Shown: positions 22,621 to 30,386 of the stretch, one piece after another
Layout: every line of letters starts with the position of its first letter
How positions within the stretch are numbered: the first letter of the stretch is position 1
NCBI RefSeq assembly: GCF_049532985.1
Contig: NZ_CP186693.1
Span: forward strand, 5,332,001-5,396,000
Direction of reading: 5' to 3'
Length of the DNA: 64,000 nucleotides
Origin: Promicromonospora sp049532985
GTDB taxonomy: Bacteria; Actinomycetota; Actinomycetes; Actinomycetales; Cellulomonadaceae
The notes under the pieces: model-generated
Seen by the model: only the letters and a program-made list of their open reading frames with translations
Database searches by the model: none
What the model was told of the DNA's origin: nothing
Translations under genes and position numbers: made by a program

Positions 22621-24374
22621 GCGCCACCCCCGGACCCGGACCACGTCTCGCCCGCTCCCTCGCCGCCCCGGCACCCGGCTGGACCGCGGAGGCCGACGCC
22701 GTCGTGGTCGGCTCCGGGATCGCGGGCCTCACGGCGGCGCTGGAGCTGCGCACGCGCGTGCCGCGGGTGCTGCTCGTCACCAAGGGGCGGCTGTCGTCCG
22801 GGTCGACCGTGTGGGCACAGGGCGGCATCGCCGCGGCGCTCGACCCGTCCGACTCGCCCGCGGCGCACCTCGCGGACACGCTGGCCGCGGGCGGCGGCCT
22901 GTCCGACCCGGCGGCCGTGCAGGTGCTGGTCACCGAGGGCCCGGAGCGCGTCCGCGAGCTCGTGGCCCGCGGCACCGTCTTCGACAAGGCCGCCGACGGC
23001 GACATCGCGCTCACCCGGGAGGGCGGCCACCACGCCGACCGGATCGCGCACGCGGGCGGGGACGCCACGGGCGCGGAGATCTCCCGGGCGCTGGTGGCGC
23101 AGATCGAGGCCGTGCGGCACGACCCCGGGATCGAGGTCGTGGAGAACGCGCTCGTGCTGGACGTGCTGACGACGGCGCCCGGCGGTCCTGCCGCCGGCGG
23201 CGCGGGCAGTCCTGGCGCCGGAGGCGGCGGTCTCGCGGTGGCCGGACGCGGTGCGGGTGACGGGCGGCGGGTCTGCGGGGTGACGCTGCACGTGCGCGGC
23301 ACCGGGTCGCGCGACGGCGTCGGCGCGGTCCTCGCGCCCGTGGTGATCCTCGCGACCGGGGGGATCGGCCAGGTGTTCCGGTCCTCGACCAACCCCGCGG
23401 GGGCCACGGGCGACGGCATCGCCGCGGCGCTCCGGGCCGGTGCCGTGCTGGGCGACCTGGAGTTCGTGCAGTTCCACCCGACCGTCCTGTGGCTCGGCTC
23501 GGGTGCCAAGGGCCAGCTCCCGCTCATCTCGGAGGCCGTGCGGGGCGAGGGCGCGCTGCTGCTCGATGTCAACGGCCACCGCTTCATGCCGGGCGTGCAC
23601 GAGATGGCCGAGCTGGCGCCGCGGGACGTCGTCGCGCACGCGATCGTGCGGCAGATGGCGGCCACCGGGGCCGACAACGTGCTGCTCGACACCCGGCACC
23701 TGGGCCGCGAGTTCCTGCGCACGCGGTTCCCGACCATCAACGCGCGGCTCCTGGAGGCCGGCATCGACTGGTCCGAGGAGCCCGTTCCCGTGGCGCCCGC
23801 ACAGCACTACCACTCGGGCGGCGTGGTGACCGACCTGGACGGACGGTCGTCGGTGGACGGGCTCTACGCCGTCGGCGAGGTCGCGTGCACGGGTGTGCAC
23901 GGCGCCAACCGGCTCGCGTCCAACTCGCTGCTGGAGGGCATCGTGTTCGCCTCCCGGGCGGCCCGGGACGTGGCGGCGCGGTTCGACGCGGGCGAGCTGG
24001 AGCAGGGGGAGCCGGCCGCACGTCCGGGCGGGTCCGCGCTCGTCGCCGCGGCCGCCCGCTCCCGGATCCAGAAGGTGACCTCGGGCGGGGCGGGCGTGAT
24101 CCGCTCGGCGCGGTCGCTGGCCGAGGCGGACGAACGGCTGAACGCGGTGCGCGCCGACGCTCACGTGGCGGCCGAGGTCGTTGCCGAGCCGCAGGCCGCC
24201 GAGTGGGAGACCACCAACGTGCACATGGTCGCCCGCGCGCTGACCCGCGCCGCCTGGGTGCGCGAGGAGACCCGCGGTGGCCACTACCGCACCGACTTCC
24301 CCCGCCCCGACGACGCCTGGCGCCGCCGCGTCCGGACCTGGCTCGACGACGAGGGCGTCCTGACGACGGCCTGA
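22617..24374 (+). CDS. nadB: L-aspartate oxidase
   Basis: FAD enzyme oxidising aspartate to iminoaspartate, the first step of de novo NAD synthesis. FAD-binding VVVGSGIAGLTAALEL, SSGSTVWAQGG, the active-site FVQFHPT and GVHGANRLASNSLLEG blocks are intact. 585 aa, with a Gly/Ala/Pro-rich insertion around residues 187-218. Cotranscribed with panD, so aspartate-consuming genes of two cofactor pathways share one operon; nadC is 8 kb away and nadA is not in the window. Confidence 0.95.
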   Translation: MSATPGPGPRLARSLAAPAPGWTAEADAVVVGSGIAGLTAALELRTRVPRVLLVTKGRLSSGSTVWAQGGIAAALDPSDSPAAHLADTLAAGGGLSDPAAVQVLVTEGPERVRELVARGTVFDKAADGDIALTREGGHHADRIAHAGGDATGAEISRALVAQIEAVRHDPGIEVVENALVLDVLTTAPGGPAAGGAGSPGAGGGGLAVAGRGAGDGRRVCGVTLHVRGTGSRDGVGAVLAPVVILATGGIGQVFRSSTNPAGATGDGIAAALRAGAVLGDLEFVQFHPTVLWLGSGAKGQLPLISEAVRGEGALLLDVNGHRFMPGVHEMAELAPRDVVAHAIVRQMAATGADNVLLDTRHLGREFLRTRFPTINARLLEAGIDWSEEPVPVAPAQHYHSGGVVTDLDGRSSVDGLYAVGEVACTGVHGANRLASNSLLEGIVFASRAARDVAARFDAGELEQGEPAARPGGSALVAAAARSRIQKVTSGGAGVIRSARSLAEADERLNAVRADAHVAAEVVAEPQAAEWETTNVHMVARALTRAAWVREETRGGHYRTDFPRPDDAWRRRVRTWLDDEGVLTTA

Positions 24375-24412
24375 CTGCGGGTGCCGCGCGCCGCCGCCCA
24401 CGCGAAGTGCGC

Positions 24413-24472
24413 TTCTACCCAGTCATTGCGCCCGGATCCGGGGTGGTTTCTGGGCGCAATGACTGGGTAGAA
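24413..24472. terminator. 21-bp perfect inverted repeat between convergent nadB and the biotin carboxylase
   Basis: Arms 24413-24433 and 24452-24472 flank an 18-nt loop. The arms are clearly AT-richer than the surrounding DNA. Bidirectional terminator for both operons; the next gene's stop is only 7 bp away. Confidence 0.75.
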
Positions 24473-24478
24473 CACCCC

Positions 24479-26302
24479 CTAGGGCGTGAGACGGCCCAGC
24501 ACGTCGCCCGCCGCGATCTGCGCGCCCTCCGCCGCGACGTGTTCCAGCACACCCGCCGACTCCGCGACGAGCTGCGACTCCATCTTCATCGCCTCGACGA
24601 CGGCGACCGGCTGACCATCGGCCACGGCGGCGCCGTCGTCGACGAGCCAGCGGACCAGGGTGCCCGGCATGGCCGCGAGCAGCGGGACGCGCCCGTCGTC
24701 CACCGCGGAACCCGGGGACGACGCCGCTCCGCCCGCCGCCGGTGTTCCGCCGGACGGTACGGCACCCCCGCCGCCCGACCCGCCTGGAACGCCCGCGCCC
24801 CCCGGCGCGCCGACGCCGAACCCGAACCCGCCCGGTGTCCGCACCCGGCGCCGTCGTCCGTCGATCTCGATCCAGGTCTCGACGACCCCGGGCTCGACCA
24901 CGGGTGCGGCGAGCGACTGCGGGTCGACGGCGGCGAGCATCTCCGTCTCGATCCACTGCGTGTGGACGGAGAACCCGGGCTGCTCGTCCGCGCCCCCGCG
25001 GGGAGCCCCCGTGAACGCCGGGTCGGCCAGTACGGCGCGGTGGAACGGCAGCACCGTCGGCACGCCCTCCACCACGGTCTCGGCCGCGGCCCGCCGTGCC
25101 CGTGCGAGCGCCACCTCCCGCGTGGGACCCCACACGACGACCTTGGCGAACAGCGAGTCGAACTCGCCGGGCACCACCGAGCCGCTCTCTATCCCGGTGT
25201 CCACCCGGACCCCGGGACCGCCGGGCGGCACGAACCGGTCGACGCGCCCGGGCCCGGGCAGGAATCCGCGAGCCGGGTCCTCGGCGTTGAGCCGCAGCTC
25301 GATCGCGTGCCCGCGCGGTGCGGGGTCCTGCGTCACCGACAGCGGCAGGCCGCTCGCGACGCGGAGCTGCTCGGCCACGAGGTCCAGCCCGGTGGTCTCC
25401 TCCGTGACGGGGTGCTCCACCTGGAGCCGGGTGTTCACCTCCAGGAACGACAGCGTGCCGTCCGCGCCCAGCAGGAACTCCACGGTCCCGGCGCCGCGGT
25501 ACCCGGCGGCGGCACACAGGTCGCGGGCGGACTCGTGCACACGCGCCCGCACCGCGTCGTCCAGGAACGGGGCCGGGGCCTCCTCGACCAGCTTCTGGTT
25601 GCGGCGCTGCAGGGAGCAGTCGCGCGTGCCCGCGACGACGACGTTCCCGTGGCTGTCGGCCACCACCTGCGCCTCGACGTGCCGGGGCCGCTCCAGGAAC
25701 CGTTCGACGAAGCACTCGCCCCGCCCGAACGCCGCCTCCGCCTCGCGCCGCGCCGCCTCGAACAGCTCGGGCACCTCCTCCAGGGTGCGTGCCACGCGCA
25801 TGCCGCGACCGCCCCCGCCGTGCGCGGCCTTGATGGCCAGCGGCAGACCGTGCTCCTCGGCGAAGGCGAGCGCGGCGGCGGCGTCGGGCACCGGGCCGTC
25901 CGAGCCGGGCACCAGGGGGGCGCCTACCTTCCGGGCCAGGTCACGGGCCGCGATCTTGTCGCCGAGCAGCTCGATCGTGTCCGCCGTGGGCCCCACCCAG
26001 ACCAGCCCTGCGGCCTCGACGGCGCGGGCGGCGGCCGCCCGCTCGGACAGGAAGCCGTAGCCGGGATGGACGGCGTCCGCCCCGGACCGGTGCGCGACGT
26101 CCAGCAGCTTCTCCACCGAGAGGTACGTCTCGGCGGCGGTGCGTCCCTCCAGCGCCCAGGCCTCGTCGGCCAGGCGGACGTGGAGCGCGTCCGCGTCGCC
26201 GTCGGCGTACACGGCCACCGAGCGGATGCCCAGGTCGGCGCACGCGCGGACGACGCGCACCGCTATCTCGCCTCGGTTCGCGACGAGCACGGTGCGGATC
26301 AT
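24479..26302 (-). CDS. Biotin carboxylase-BCCP fusion (carboxylase alpha chain)
   Basis: 607 aa. Biotin carboxylase domain (~1-445): VLVANRGEIAVRV start, ATP-grasp loop HGGGGRGM, RDCSLQRRNQKL and EVNTRLQVEHPVTE. After a Gly/Pro-rich linker (~495-535) comes a biotinyl domain with VEAMKMES (biotinyl-Lys near residue 573). Start ATG 26302 has AGGAGG and overlaps the upstream PxpBC stop as ATGA. Annotated alone it would be an acetyl/propionyl-CoA carboxylase alpha chain, but there is no carboxyltransferase beta subunit here. It is last in an operon with PxpA and PxpBC, so a role in lactam or pyroglutamate metabolism is more likely (inference). Confidence 0.9.
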   Translation of the reverse strand: MIRTVLVANRGEIAVRVVRACADLGIRSVAVYADGDADALHVRLADEAWALEGRTAAETYLSVEKLLDVAHRSGADAVHPGYGFLSERAAAARAVEAAGLVWVGPTADTIELLGDKIAARDLARKVGAPLVPGSDGPVPDAAAALAFAEEHGLPLAIKAAHGGGGRGMRVARTLEEVPELFEAARREAEAAFGRGECFVERFLERPRHVEAQVVADSHGNVVVAGTRDCSLQRRNQKLVEEAPAPFLDDAVRARVHESARDLCAAAGYRGAGTVEFLLGADGTLSFLEVNTRLQVEHPVTEETTGLDLVAEQLRVASGLPLSVTQDPAPRGHAIELRLNAEDPARGFLPGPGRVDRFVPPGGPGVRVDTGIESGSVVPGEFDSLFAKVVVWGPTREVALARARRAAAETVVEGVPTVLPFHRAVLADPAFTGAPRGGADEQPGFSVHTQWIETEMLAAVDPQSLAAPVVEPGVVETWIEIDGRRRRVRTPGGFGFGVGAPGGAGVPGGSGGGGAVPSGGTPAAGGAASSPGSAVDDGRVPLLAAMPGTLVRWLVDDGAAVADGQPVAVVEAMKMESQLVAESAGVLEHVAAEGAQIAAGDVLGRLTP

Positions 26303-28077
26303 GGGGTGCCTCCTGCGGGGTTCGGGACGGTGTCGGCGGGACGGGCGGCCCGGACGACGAAACGGATGCGGGCACCGGCGGGAAGCTGCCCCGCGAGTGC
26401 CACGTGGTCGCTGACGACGGCCCCGATCACGGGATAACCGCCGGTCAGGGGGTGATCGGCGAGGAAGAGCACGGGCAGCCCGTCGGGCGGCACCTGGATG
26501 GCGCCGGTCACGCACCCCTCGCTCGGCAGCTCAGTGCCCGCCAGGGTGGGGGAGCGGAGCACGGGCTCCCCGGAGAGCCGCAGGCCGACGCGGTTGGAGC
26601 GGGGCGTGACCAGCCAGTCCTGGCCGGTCAGCCGGTCGAGCGCTGCGGCGTCGAACCAGTCGTCCCGGGGGCCGAGCACGATCGGCAGCACGGTCGTCTC
26701 GCCGGGCGCGGGCAGCACGCCGGGCTCCACCGACCCGATAGCCGCCCGCCCGGCAGCCGCCGACCCGGTCGCCGGTAGCGCCGTCGCCGGCAGTCCCCGC
26801 TGCGGCGTCCCGACGGGCAGCACGTCGCCGGGCCGTACCGGGTCGGGTCCCAGGCCCGCGAGCACGTCGGTGGCGCGGCTGCCAAGCACGGGCGGCACGG
26901 CGATCCCTCCGCGCACGGCGACGTACGCCCGCACCCCGTGGGCCGGCGGCGCGAGCCGGAGCTCGTCGCCGTCGTTCAGCGCGAAGGGTTCCCCGCGCCG
27001 CGGCCGGCGCTCCGGCCGGTCGGCGGGTGCCCCGCCGGACCCGGCTCCCCCGGGACCGGGGCGTACCACGAGGTCACCGACGGCCCCCGTCACCGCCAGC
27101 ACCTGCGCCCCCCGGGCACGGAGCCGCAGCCCGCCCACCGACTCGACGACGGCGGCGTCCGGCGGGTTGCCGACCGCGCGGTTGGCCGCGCGCAGGCTCG
27201 GCCGGTCCAGCGCCCCCGACGCCGACACCCCGGCCCCCTCGGACCCGGGCCGACCGAGATCCTGCACGAGGGCCAGCACCCCGGCCCCGACGACCTCGAC
27301 ACCCGGCCGGGAGCCGCCCCCGAGGCCCGTCCCGCCCGCTGGGCCACCGTCCGGCGCGGCCCCGGACCGACCCCGCGTCACGGGACCCTCCGCGGCCTCG
27401 GGACGACCCTGCGGCGCATCCGCGTGACCGCCGGCAGACCCCTTGCCCGCGGCGCCCGCGACCTGCTCCCGCACCGCGACGAACCGCACCCGGTCCCCGG
27501 GCAGCATCAGGGCGGGCCGCTCCCGCGTGACGTCCCACACCGGCGCGTCGGTGCGGCCCAGGAGCTGCCAGCCGCCCGGGCTCTCCCGGGGGTAGACCCC
27601 GCTGTACGGCCCGGCGAGCGCCACCGACCCGGCGGGCACGCGGACGCGGGAGGTCGGGCGCCTGGGTACCACGAGCTCGGCGTCGTCGCTGGTGAGGTAG
27701 GCGAACCCGGGCGCGAAGCCGACGAAGCCCACGGTCCACGCGGCGCCCGTGTGCCGGTGCACCAGCGCCTCGGTGCTCCAGCCCAGCAGGCCGGCCACCT
27801 CGGTGAGGTCCTCGCCGTCGTACCGCACTGGGATCTCGACCGTGCGGGCGGTGGTGGCCGCCTGCCGCACCAGGGGGCGGCGGCGCAGCTCGGCGGCCAG
27901 GTCGTGGGCGGTGATCGCCGCGGGCCGGAACGGCACGAGCAGCGTCCGCGCACCCGGCACGGGTACGCCGACGCCGCGCACCGGCTCGGCCCGGAGGGAC
28001 TCGTACAGCGCGACGGCCTGGTCCAGGTCGTCCAGCTCGATCAGGAGAGCGTCGTCGCGGGCGGTCAGTACCCGCAT
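26299..28077 (-). CDS. pxpBC: PxpB-PxpC fusion (KipI-KipA / allophanate-hydrolase-subunit-like)
   Basis: 592 aa. N-terminal KipI/PxpB domain (~1-205; FVGFAPGFAYLT, VPRRPTSRVRVPAGSVALAG), a Gly/Ala-rich linker (~205-260), then KipA/PxpC (~260-580; VQDLGRPGSEGAGVSASGALD, SNRVGLRLSGEPV, DHPLTGGYPVIG). In bacteria PxpA, PxpB and PxpC together form ATP-dependent 5-oxoprolinase (5-oxoproline to glutamate). The same two domains make up the carboxyltransferase part of urea carboxylase. ATG 28077 shares its first base with the pxpA stop; a GTG three bases earlier is an alternative. The 3' end overlaps the biotin carboxylase start by 4 nt. Confidence 0.9.
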   Translation of the reverse strand: MRVLTARDDALLIELDDLDQAVALYESLRAEPVRGVGVPVPGARTLLVPFRPAAITAHDLAAELRRRPLVRQAATTARTVEIPVRYDGEDLTEVAGLLGWSTEALVHRHTGAAWTVGFVGFAPGFAYLTSDDAELVVPRRPTSRVRVPAGSVALAGPYSGVYPRESPGGWQLLGRTDAPVWDVTRERPALMLPGDRVRFVAVREQVAGAAGKGSAGGHADAPQGRPEAAEGPVTRGRSGAAPDGGPAGGTGLGGGSRPGVEVVGAGVLALVQDLGRPGSEGAGVSASGALDRPSLRAANRAVGNPPDAAVVESVGGLRLRARGAQVLAVTGAVGDLVVRPGPGGAGSGGAPADRPERRPRRGEPFALNDGDELRLAPPAHGVRAYVAVRGGIAVPPVLGSRATDVLAGLGPDPVRPGDVLPVGTPQRGLPATALPATGSAAAGRAAIGSVEPGVLPAPGETTVLPIVLGPRDDWFDAAALDRLTGQDWLVTPRSNRVGLRLSGEPVLRSPTLAGTELPSEGCVTGAIQVPPDGLPVLFLADHPLTGGYPVIGAVVSDHVALAGQLPAGARIRFVVRAARPADTVPNPAGGTP

Positions 28078-28859
28078 CACGCCGCGGCGCCGCCCGTCAC
28101 CGGCGCGAACGACCGCAGGCGGATGCCCTCGGCGTCGAAGACCTCGCGGATCCGGCGGGCCATGGCGACGGCGCCGGGGGAGTCGCCGTGCACGCACACG
28201 GAGTCGGCGCGCACGGCGACGTCGGACCCGTCGATCGCCGTCACCACGCCCTCGGTCACGAGGCGGAGCATGCGGCGGGCGACGTCGTCGGCGTCGTGCA
28301 GCACGGCGCCCGGCTCGCGCCGCGAGACCAGGCGTCCCTCGGGCGTGTAGGCGCGGTCCGCGAACGCCTCGGTGGCGGTCGCCAGGCCCGCCGCGGAGGC
28401 CGCGGCCAGGGCCGTGCTGCCGGGCAGGCCCAGCAGCACGAGCCCCGGGTCGACGGCGGCGACGGCGCGGGCGACGGCGGCCGCCACGCGCTCGTCGACC
28501 GCCGCCGTGTTGTAGAGCGCGCCGTGCGGCTTGACGTAGGTGACCACGCCGCCCTCGGCGTCGGCGAGGCCGCGGAGCGCACCGATCTGGTAGGCGACGT
28601 CGGCCTCCAGCTCGTCGTCCGGCACGTGCATCTCCCGGCGGCCGAACCCGGCCAGGTCCCGGTAGCCGACGTGCGCGCCGATCGTGACGCCCCGCGCGAC
28701 GGCGGACCGTACGGTGCGGCGGATGGCGGCCGGGTCGCCGGCGTGGAACCCGCAGGCGATGTTGGCGCTGGAGACGATGCCGAGCATCTGCTCGTCGTCG
28801 CCGAGGCTCCAGCGGCCGAAGCCCTCGCCGAGGTCGCTGTTCAGGTCGACGGCGCTCAT
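28077..28859 (-). CDS. pxpA: 5-oxoprolinase subunit PxpA (LamB/YcsF family)
   Basis: 260 aa, full length. VDLNSDLGEGFGRW at the N-terminus, SSANIACGFHAGDP, GAHVGYRDLAGFGRR and TYVKPHGALYNTA are the family signatures of this TIM-barrel-like (polysaccharide-deacetylase-type) protein. Catalytic subunit for ATP-dependent hydrolysis of 5-oxo-L-proline with PxpBC; fungal LamB relatives act in lactam use. AAGGAG precedes the ATG at 28859. It follows the transporter gene by 35 bp. Confidence 0.94.
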   Translation of the reverse strand: MSAVDLNSDLGEGFGRWSLGDDEQMLGIVSSANIACGFHAGDPAAIRRTVRSAVARGVTIGAHVGYRDLAGFGRREMHVPDDELEADVAYQIGALRGLADAEGGVVTYVKPHGALYNTAAVDERVAAAVARAVAAVDPGLVLLGLPGSTALAAASAAGLATATEAFADRAYTPEGRLVSRREPGAVLHDADDVARRMLRLVTEGVVTAIDGSDVAVRADSVCVHGDSPGAVAMARRIREVFDAEGIRLRSFAPVTGGAAA

Positions 28860-28894
28860 GGTGCAGTTTCTCCTTCGGTGGTGTGACCCGGGGG

Positions 28895-30172
28895 TCAGGC
28901 GGACAGCAGGTCGAAGATCGGGCCCACCGCGTTGATCGCCATGTACCAGGTGACCACGACGGCCAGGGTGCCGACCACCAGGAGCCACCGCGGGTATCGC
29001 GCCGCCCCCAGCAGGGAGCCGCGGAACCAGCCGATGTACATGAACAGGGTCAGGCCGATGGGCAGGATGAGGCCGTTCACGCCGCCCACGAACACGAGGA
29101 GCGTCGCGGGTGCCGTGCCGATCACCAGGTACACCACCAGCGAGACCAGGATGAACCCGACCGTCCACAGGTCGGCGGCGCGGCCGGTGATGCGGGCCGA
29201 GAACACCGGCAGGAACGAGACCGACGTGTAGGCGGACCCGATGACGCTCGTGATCGCGGCGATCCAGAACACGGCGCCGAAGATGCGCATGCCGGTCTCG
29301 CCCGCCGCGGCGCCGAACGCGTCGGCGGCCGGGTTGCCGGCCACGTCCAGCACGACGCCGGACGCGACGACGCCGAGGATCGCCAGGAACAGCACGTACC
29401 GCATGATCCCGGTGACGATGATGCCGCTGACGGCCGCCCGGTTGACCTCGCGGACGTGCTCCGGCCCGGCGGTGCCCGAGTCGAGCAGCTTGTGCGCCCC
29501 GGCGTAGGTGATGTACCCGCCGACGGTGCCGCCCACGATCGTGGTGATGGTGGCGAAGTCGACCGTGTCGGGCAGCACGGTCTGCCGCAGCGCCTCGCCG
29601 ACCGGCGGGCCGGACAGGACGGCGACGATCACGGTGAGCACGATCATCACCAGGCCGGCCACGATGACGACCCGGTCGACGACCGCCCCGGCCCGCTTGG
29701 CGAGGAAGATCGCGACGGCGATGACGGCGCTGATCGCGCCGCCCAGCCGGGGGTCGAGGCCGAACAGCGCGTTCAGGCCCAGGCCGGCGCCGGCCGTGTT
29801 GCCGATGTTGAAGATGAGCCCGCCGAACACGATGAGCACGGCGAGCACGTAACCGCTGCCGGGCAGGGCATCGTTCGCGAGCACGCTCGCGCGCTTGCCG
29901 GTCAGCGTGATCATGCGCCACACGTTCATCTGGACGGCGAGGTCCAGGAGGATCGAGACGAGGATGCCGAACGCGAAGGCGGCCCCGAGCTGCTGGGTGA
30001 ACGTGGCGGTCTGGGTGATGAAGCCGGGTCCGATGGCGGAGGTCGCCATGAGGAAGAGGGCACCCAGCAGGGAGCGGCCGCGTGCGGAGACGTACCGCTT
30101 GAGGCCACCGGGCGGGCCGCCCGGTGCGGTGTCGGCCTGCACCGTCGCAGGCTCGTGGCTCGTGTCGGACAT
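28895..30172 (-). CDS. NRAMP-family transporter lacking the metal site (YcsG-like)
   Basis: 425-aa polytopic membrane protein with about 11 TM helices, of the NRAMP-related YcsG branch that accompanies ycsF-kipIA in Bacillus. In true Mn/Fe NRAMPs the TM1 motif is DPGN; here the matching segment is AIGPGFITQ (residues ~47-54), so both metal-ligand Asp and Asn are missing. The TM6 methionine of the metal site is not evident either (YITYAGAHKLL). Metal transport is therefore unlikely; an organic substrate such as pyroglutamate or a lactam is possible. Start ATG 30172 has AGGAGG 6 nt upstream; an ATG at 30211 lies upstream of that site. First gene of the pxp operon. Confidence 0.82.
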   Translation of the reverse strand: MSDTSHEPATVQADTAPGGPPGGLKRYVSARGRSLLGALFLMATSAIGPGFITQTATFTQQLGAAFAFGILVSILLDLAVQMNVWRMITLTGKRASVLANDALPGSGYVLAVLIVFGGLIFNIGNTAGAGLGLNALFGLDPRLGGAISAVIAVAIFLAKRAGAVVDRVVIVAGLVMIVLTVIVAVLSGPPVGEALRQTVLPDTVDFATITTIVGGTVGGYITYAGAHKLLDSGTAGPEHVREVNRAAVSGIIVTGIMRYVLFLAILGVVASGVVLDVAGNPAADAFGAAAGETGMRIFGAVFWIAAITSVIGSAYTSVSFLPVFSARITGRAADLWTVGFILVSLVVYLVIGTAPATLLVFVGGVNGLILPIGLTLFMYIGWFRGSLLGAARYPRWLLVVGTLAVVVTWYMAINAVGPIFDLLSA

Positions 30173-30200
30173 CGTGTCCTCCTGGTCGTTGGGATGAGCC

Positions 30201-30212
30201 GGATTGTTCAAC
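30201..30212. promoter_or_regulatory. GntR-type operator candidate, operon side
   Basis: GGATTGTTCAAC, 29 bp upstream of the transporter start. TTGTTCAACAG fits the FadR-subfamily consensus TNGTNNNACNA except for the last base. An identical 12-mer lies at 30331-30342. Confidence 0.55.
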
Positions 30213-30330
30213 AGTCAGGATCGTCCCGCCCAGTTGTTACCGCCGCATTGCGGGACCTTGTCGATCATGACACGGCAACAGCACTGGTGGATAGCCCGGG
30301 ACACGAGATGTTTACGCCTCGGGCCCTGTT

Positions 30331-30342
30331 GGATTGTTCAAC
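30331..30342. promoter_or_regulatory. GntR-type operator candidate, C15-like gene side
   Basis: The second exact copy of GGATTGTTCAAC, 130 bp from the first and 45 bp before the ATG of the secreted protein. Here TTGTTCAACGA fits TNGTNNNACNA completely. Confidence 0.6.
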
Positions 30343-30386
30343 GAACCTCTACGGTCGGTGACGAACGCATCTCTGAGGGGAGAACC

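Noticed and set aside
24479..26302. Acetyl-CoA carboxylase subunit for lipid synthesis
   Set aside because: Domain content fits, but the gene overlaps pxpBC and no carboxyltransferase beta subunit is nearby. Not excluded.
28895..30172. Mn/Fe transporter annotation (mntH)
   Set aside because: The DPGN motif is absent and the gene heads a pxp operon; see the finding.
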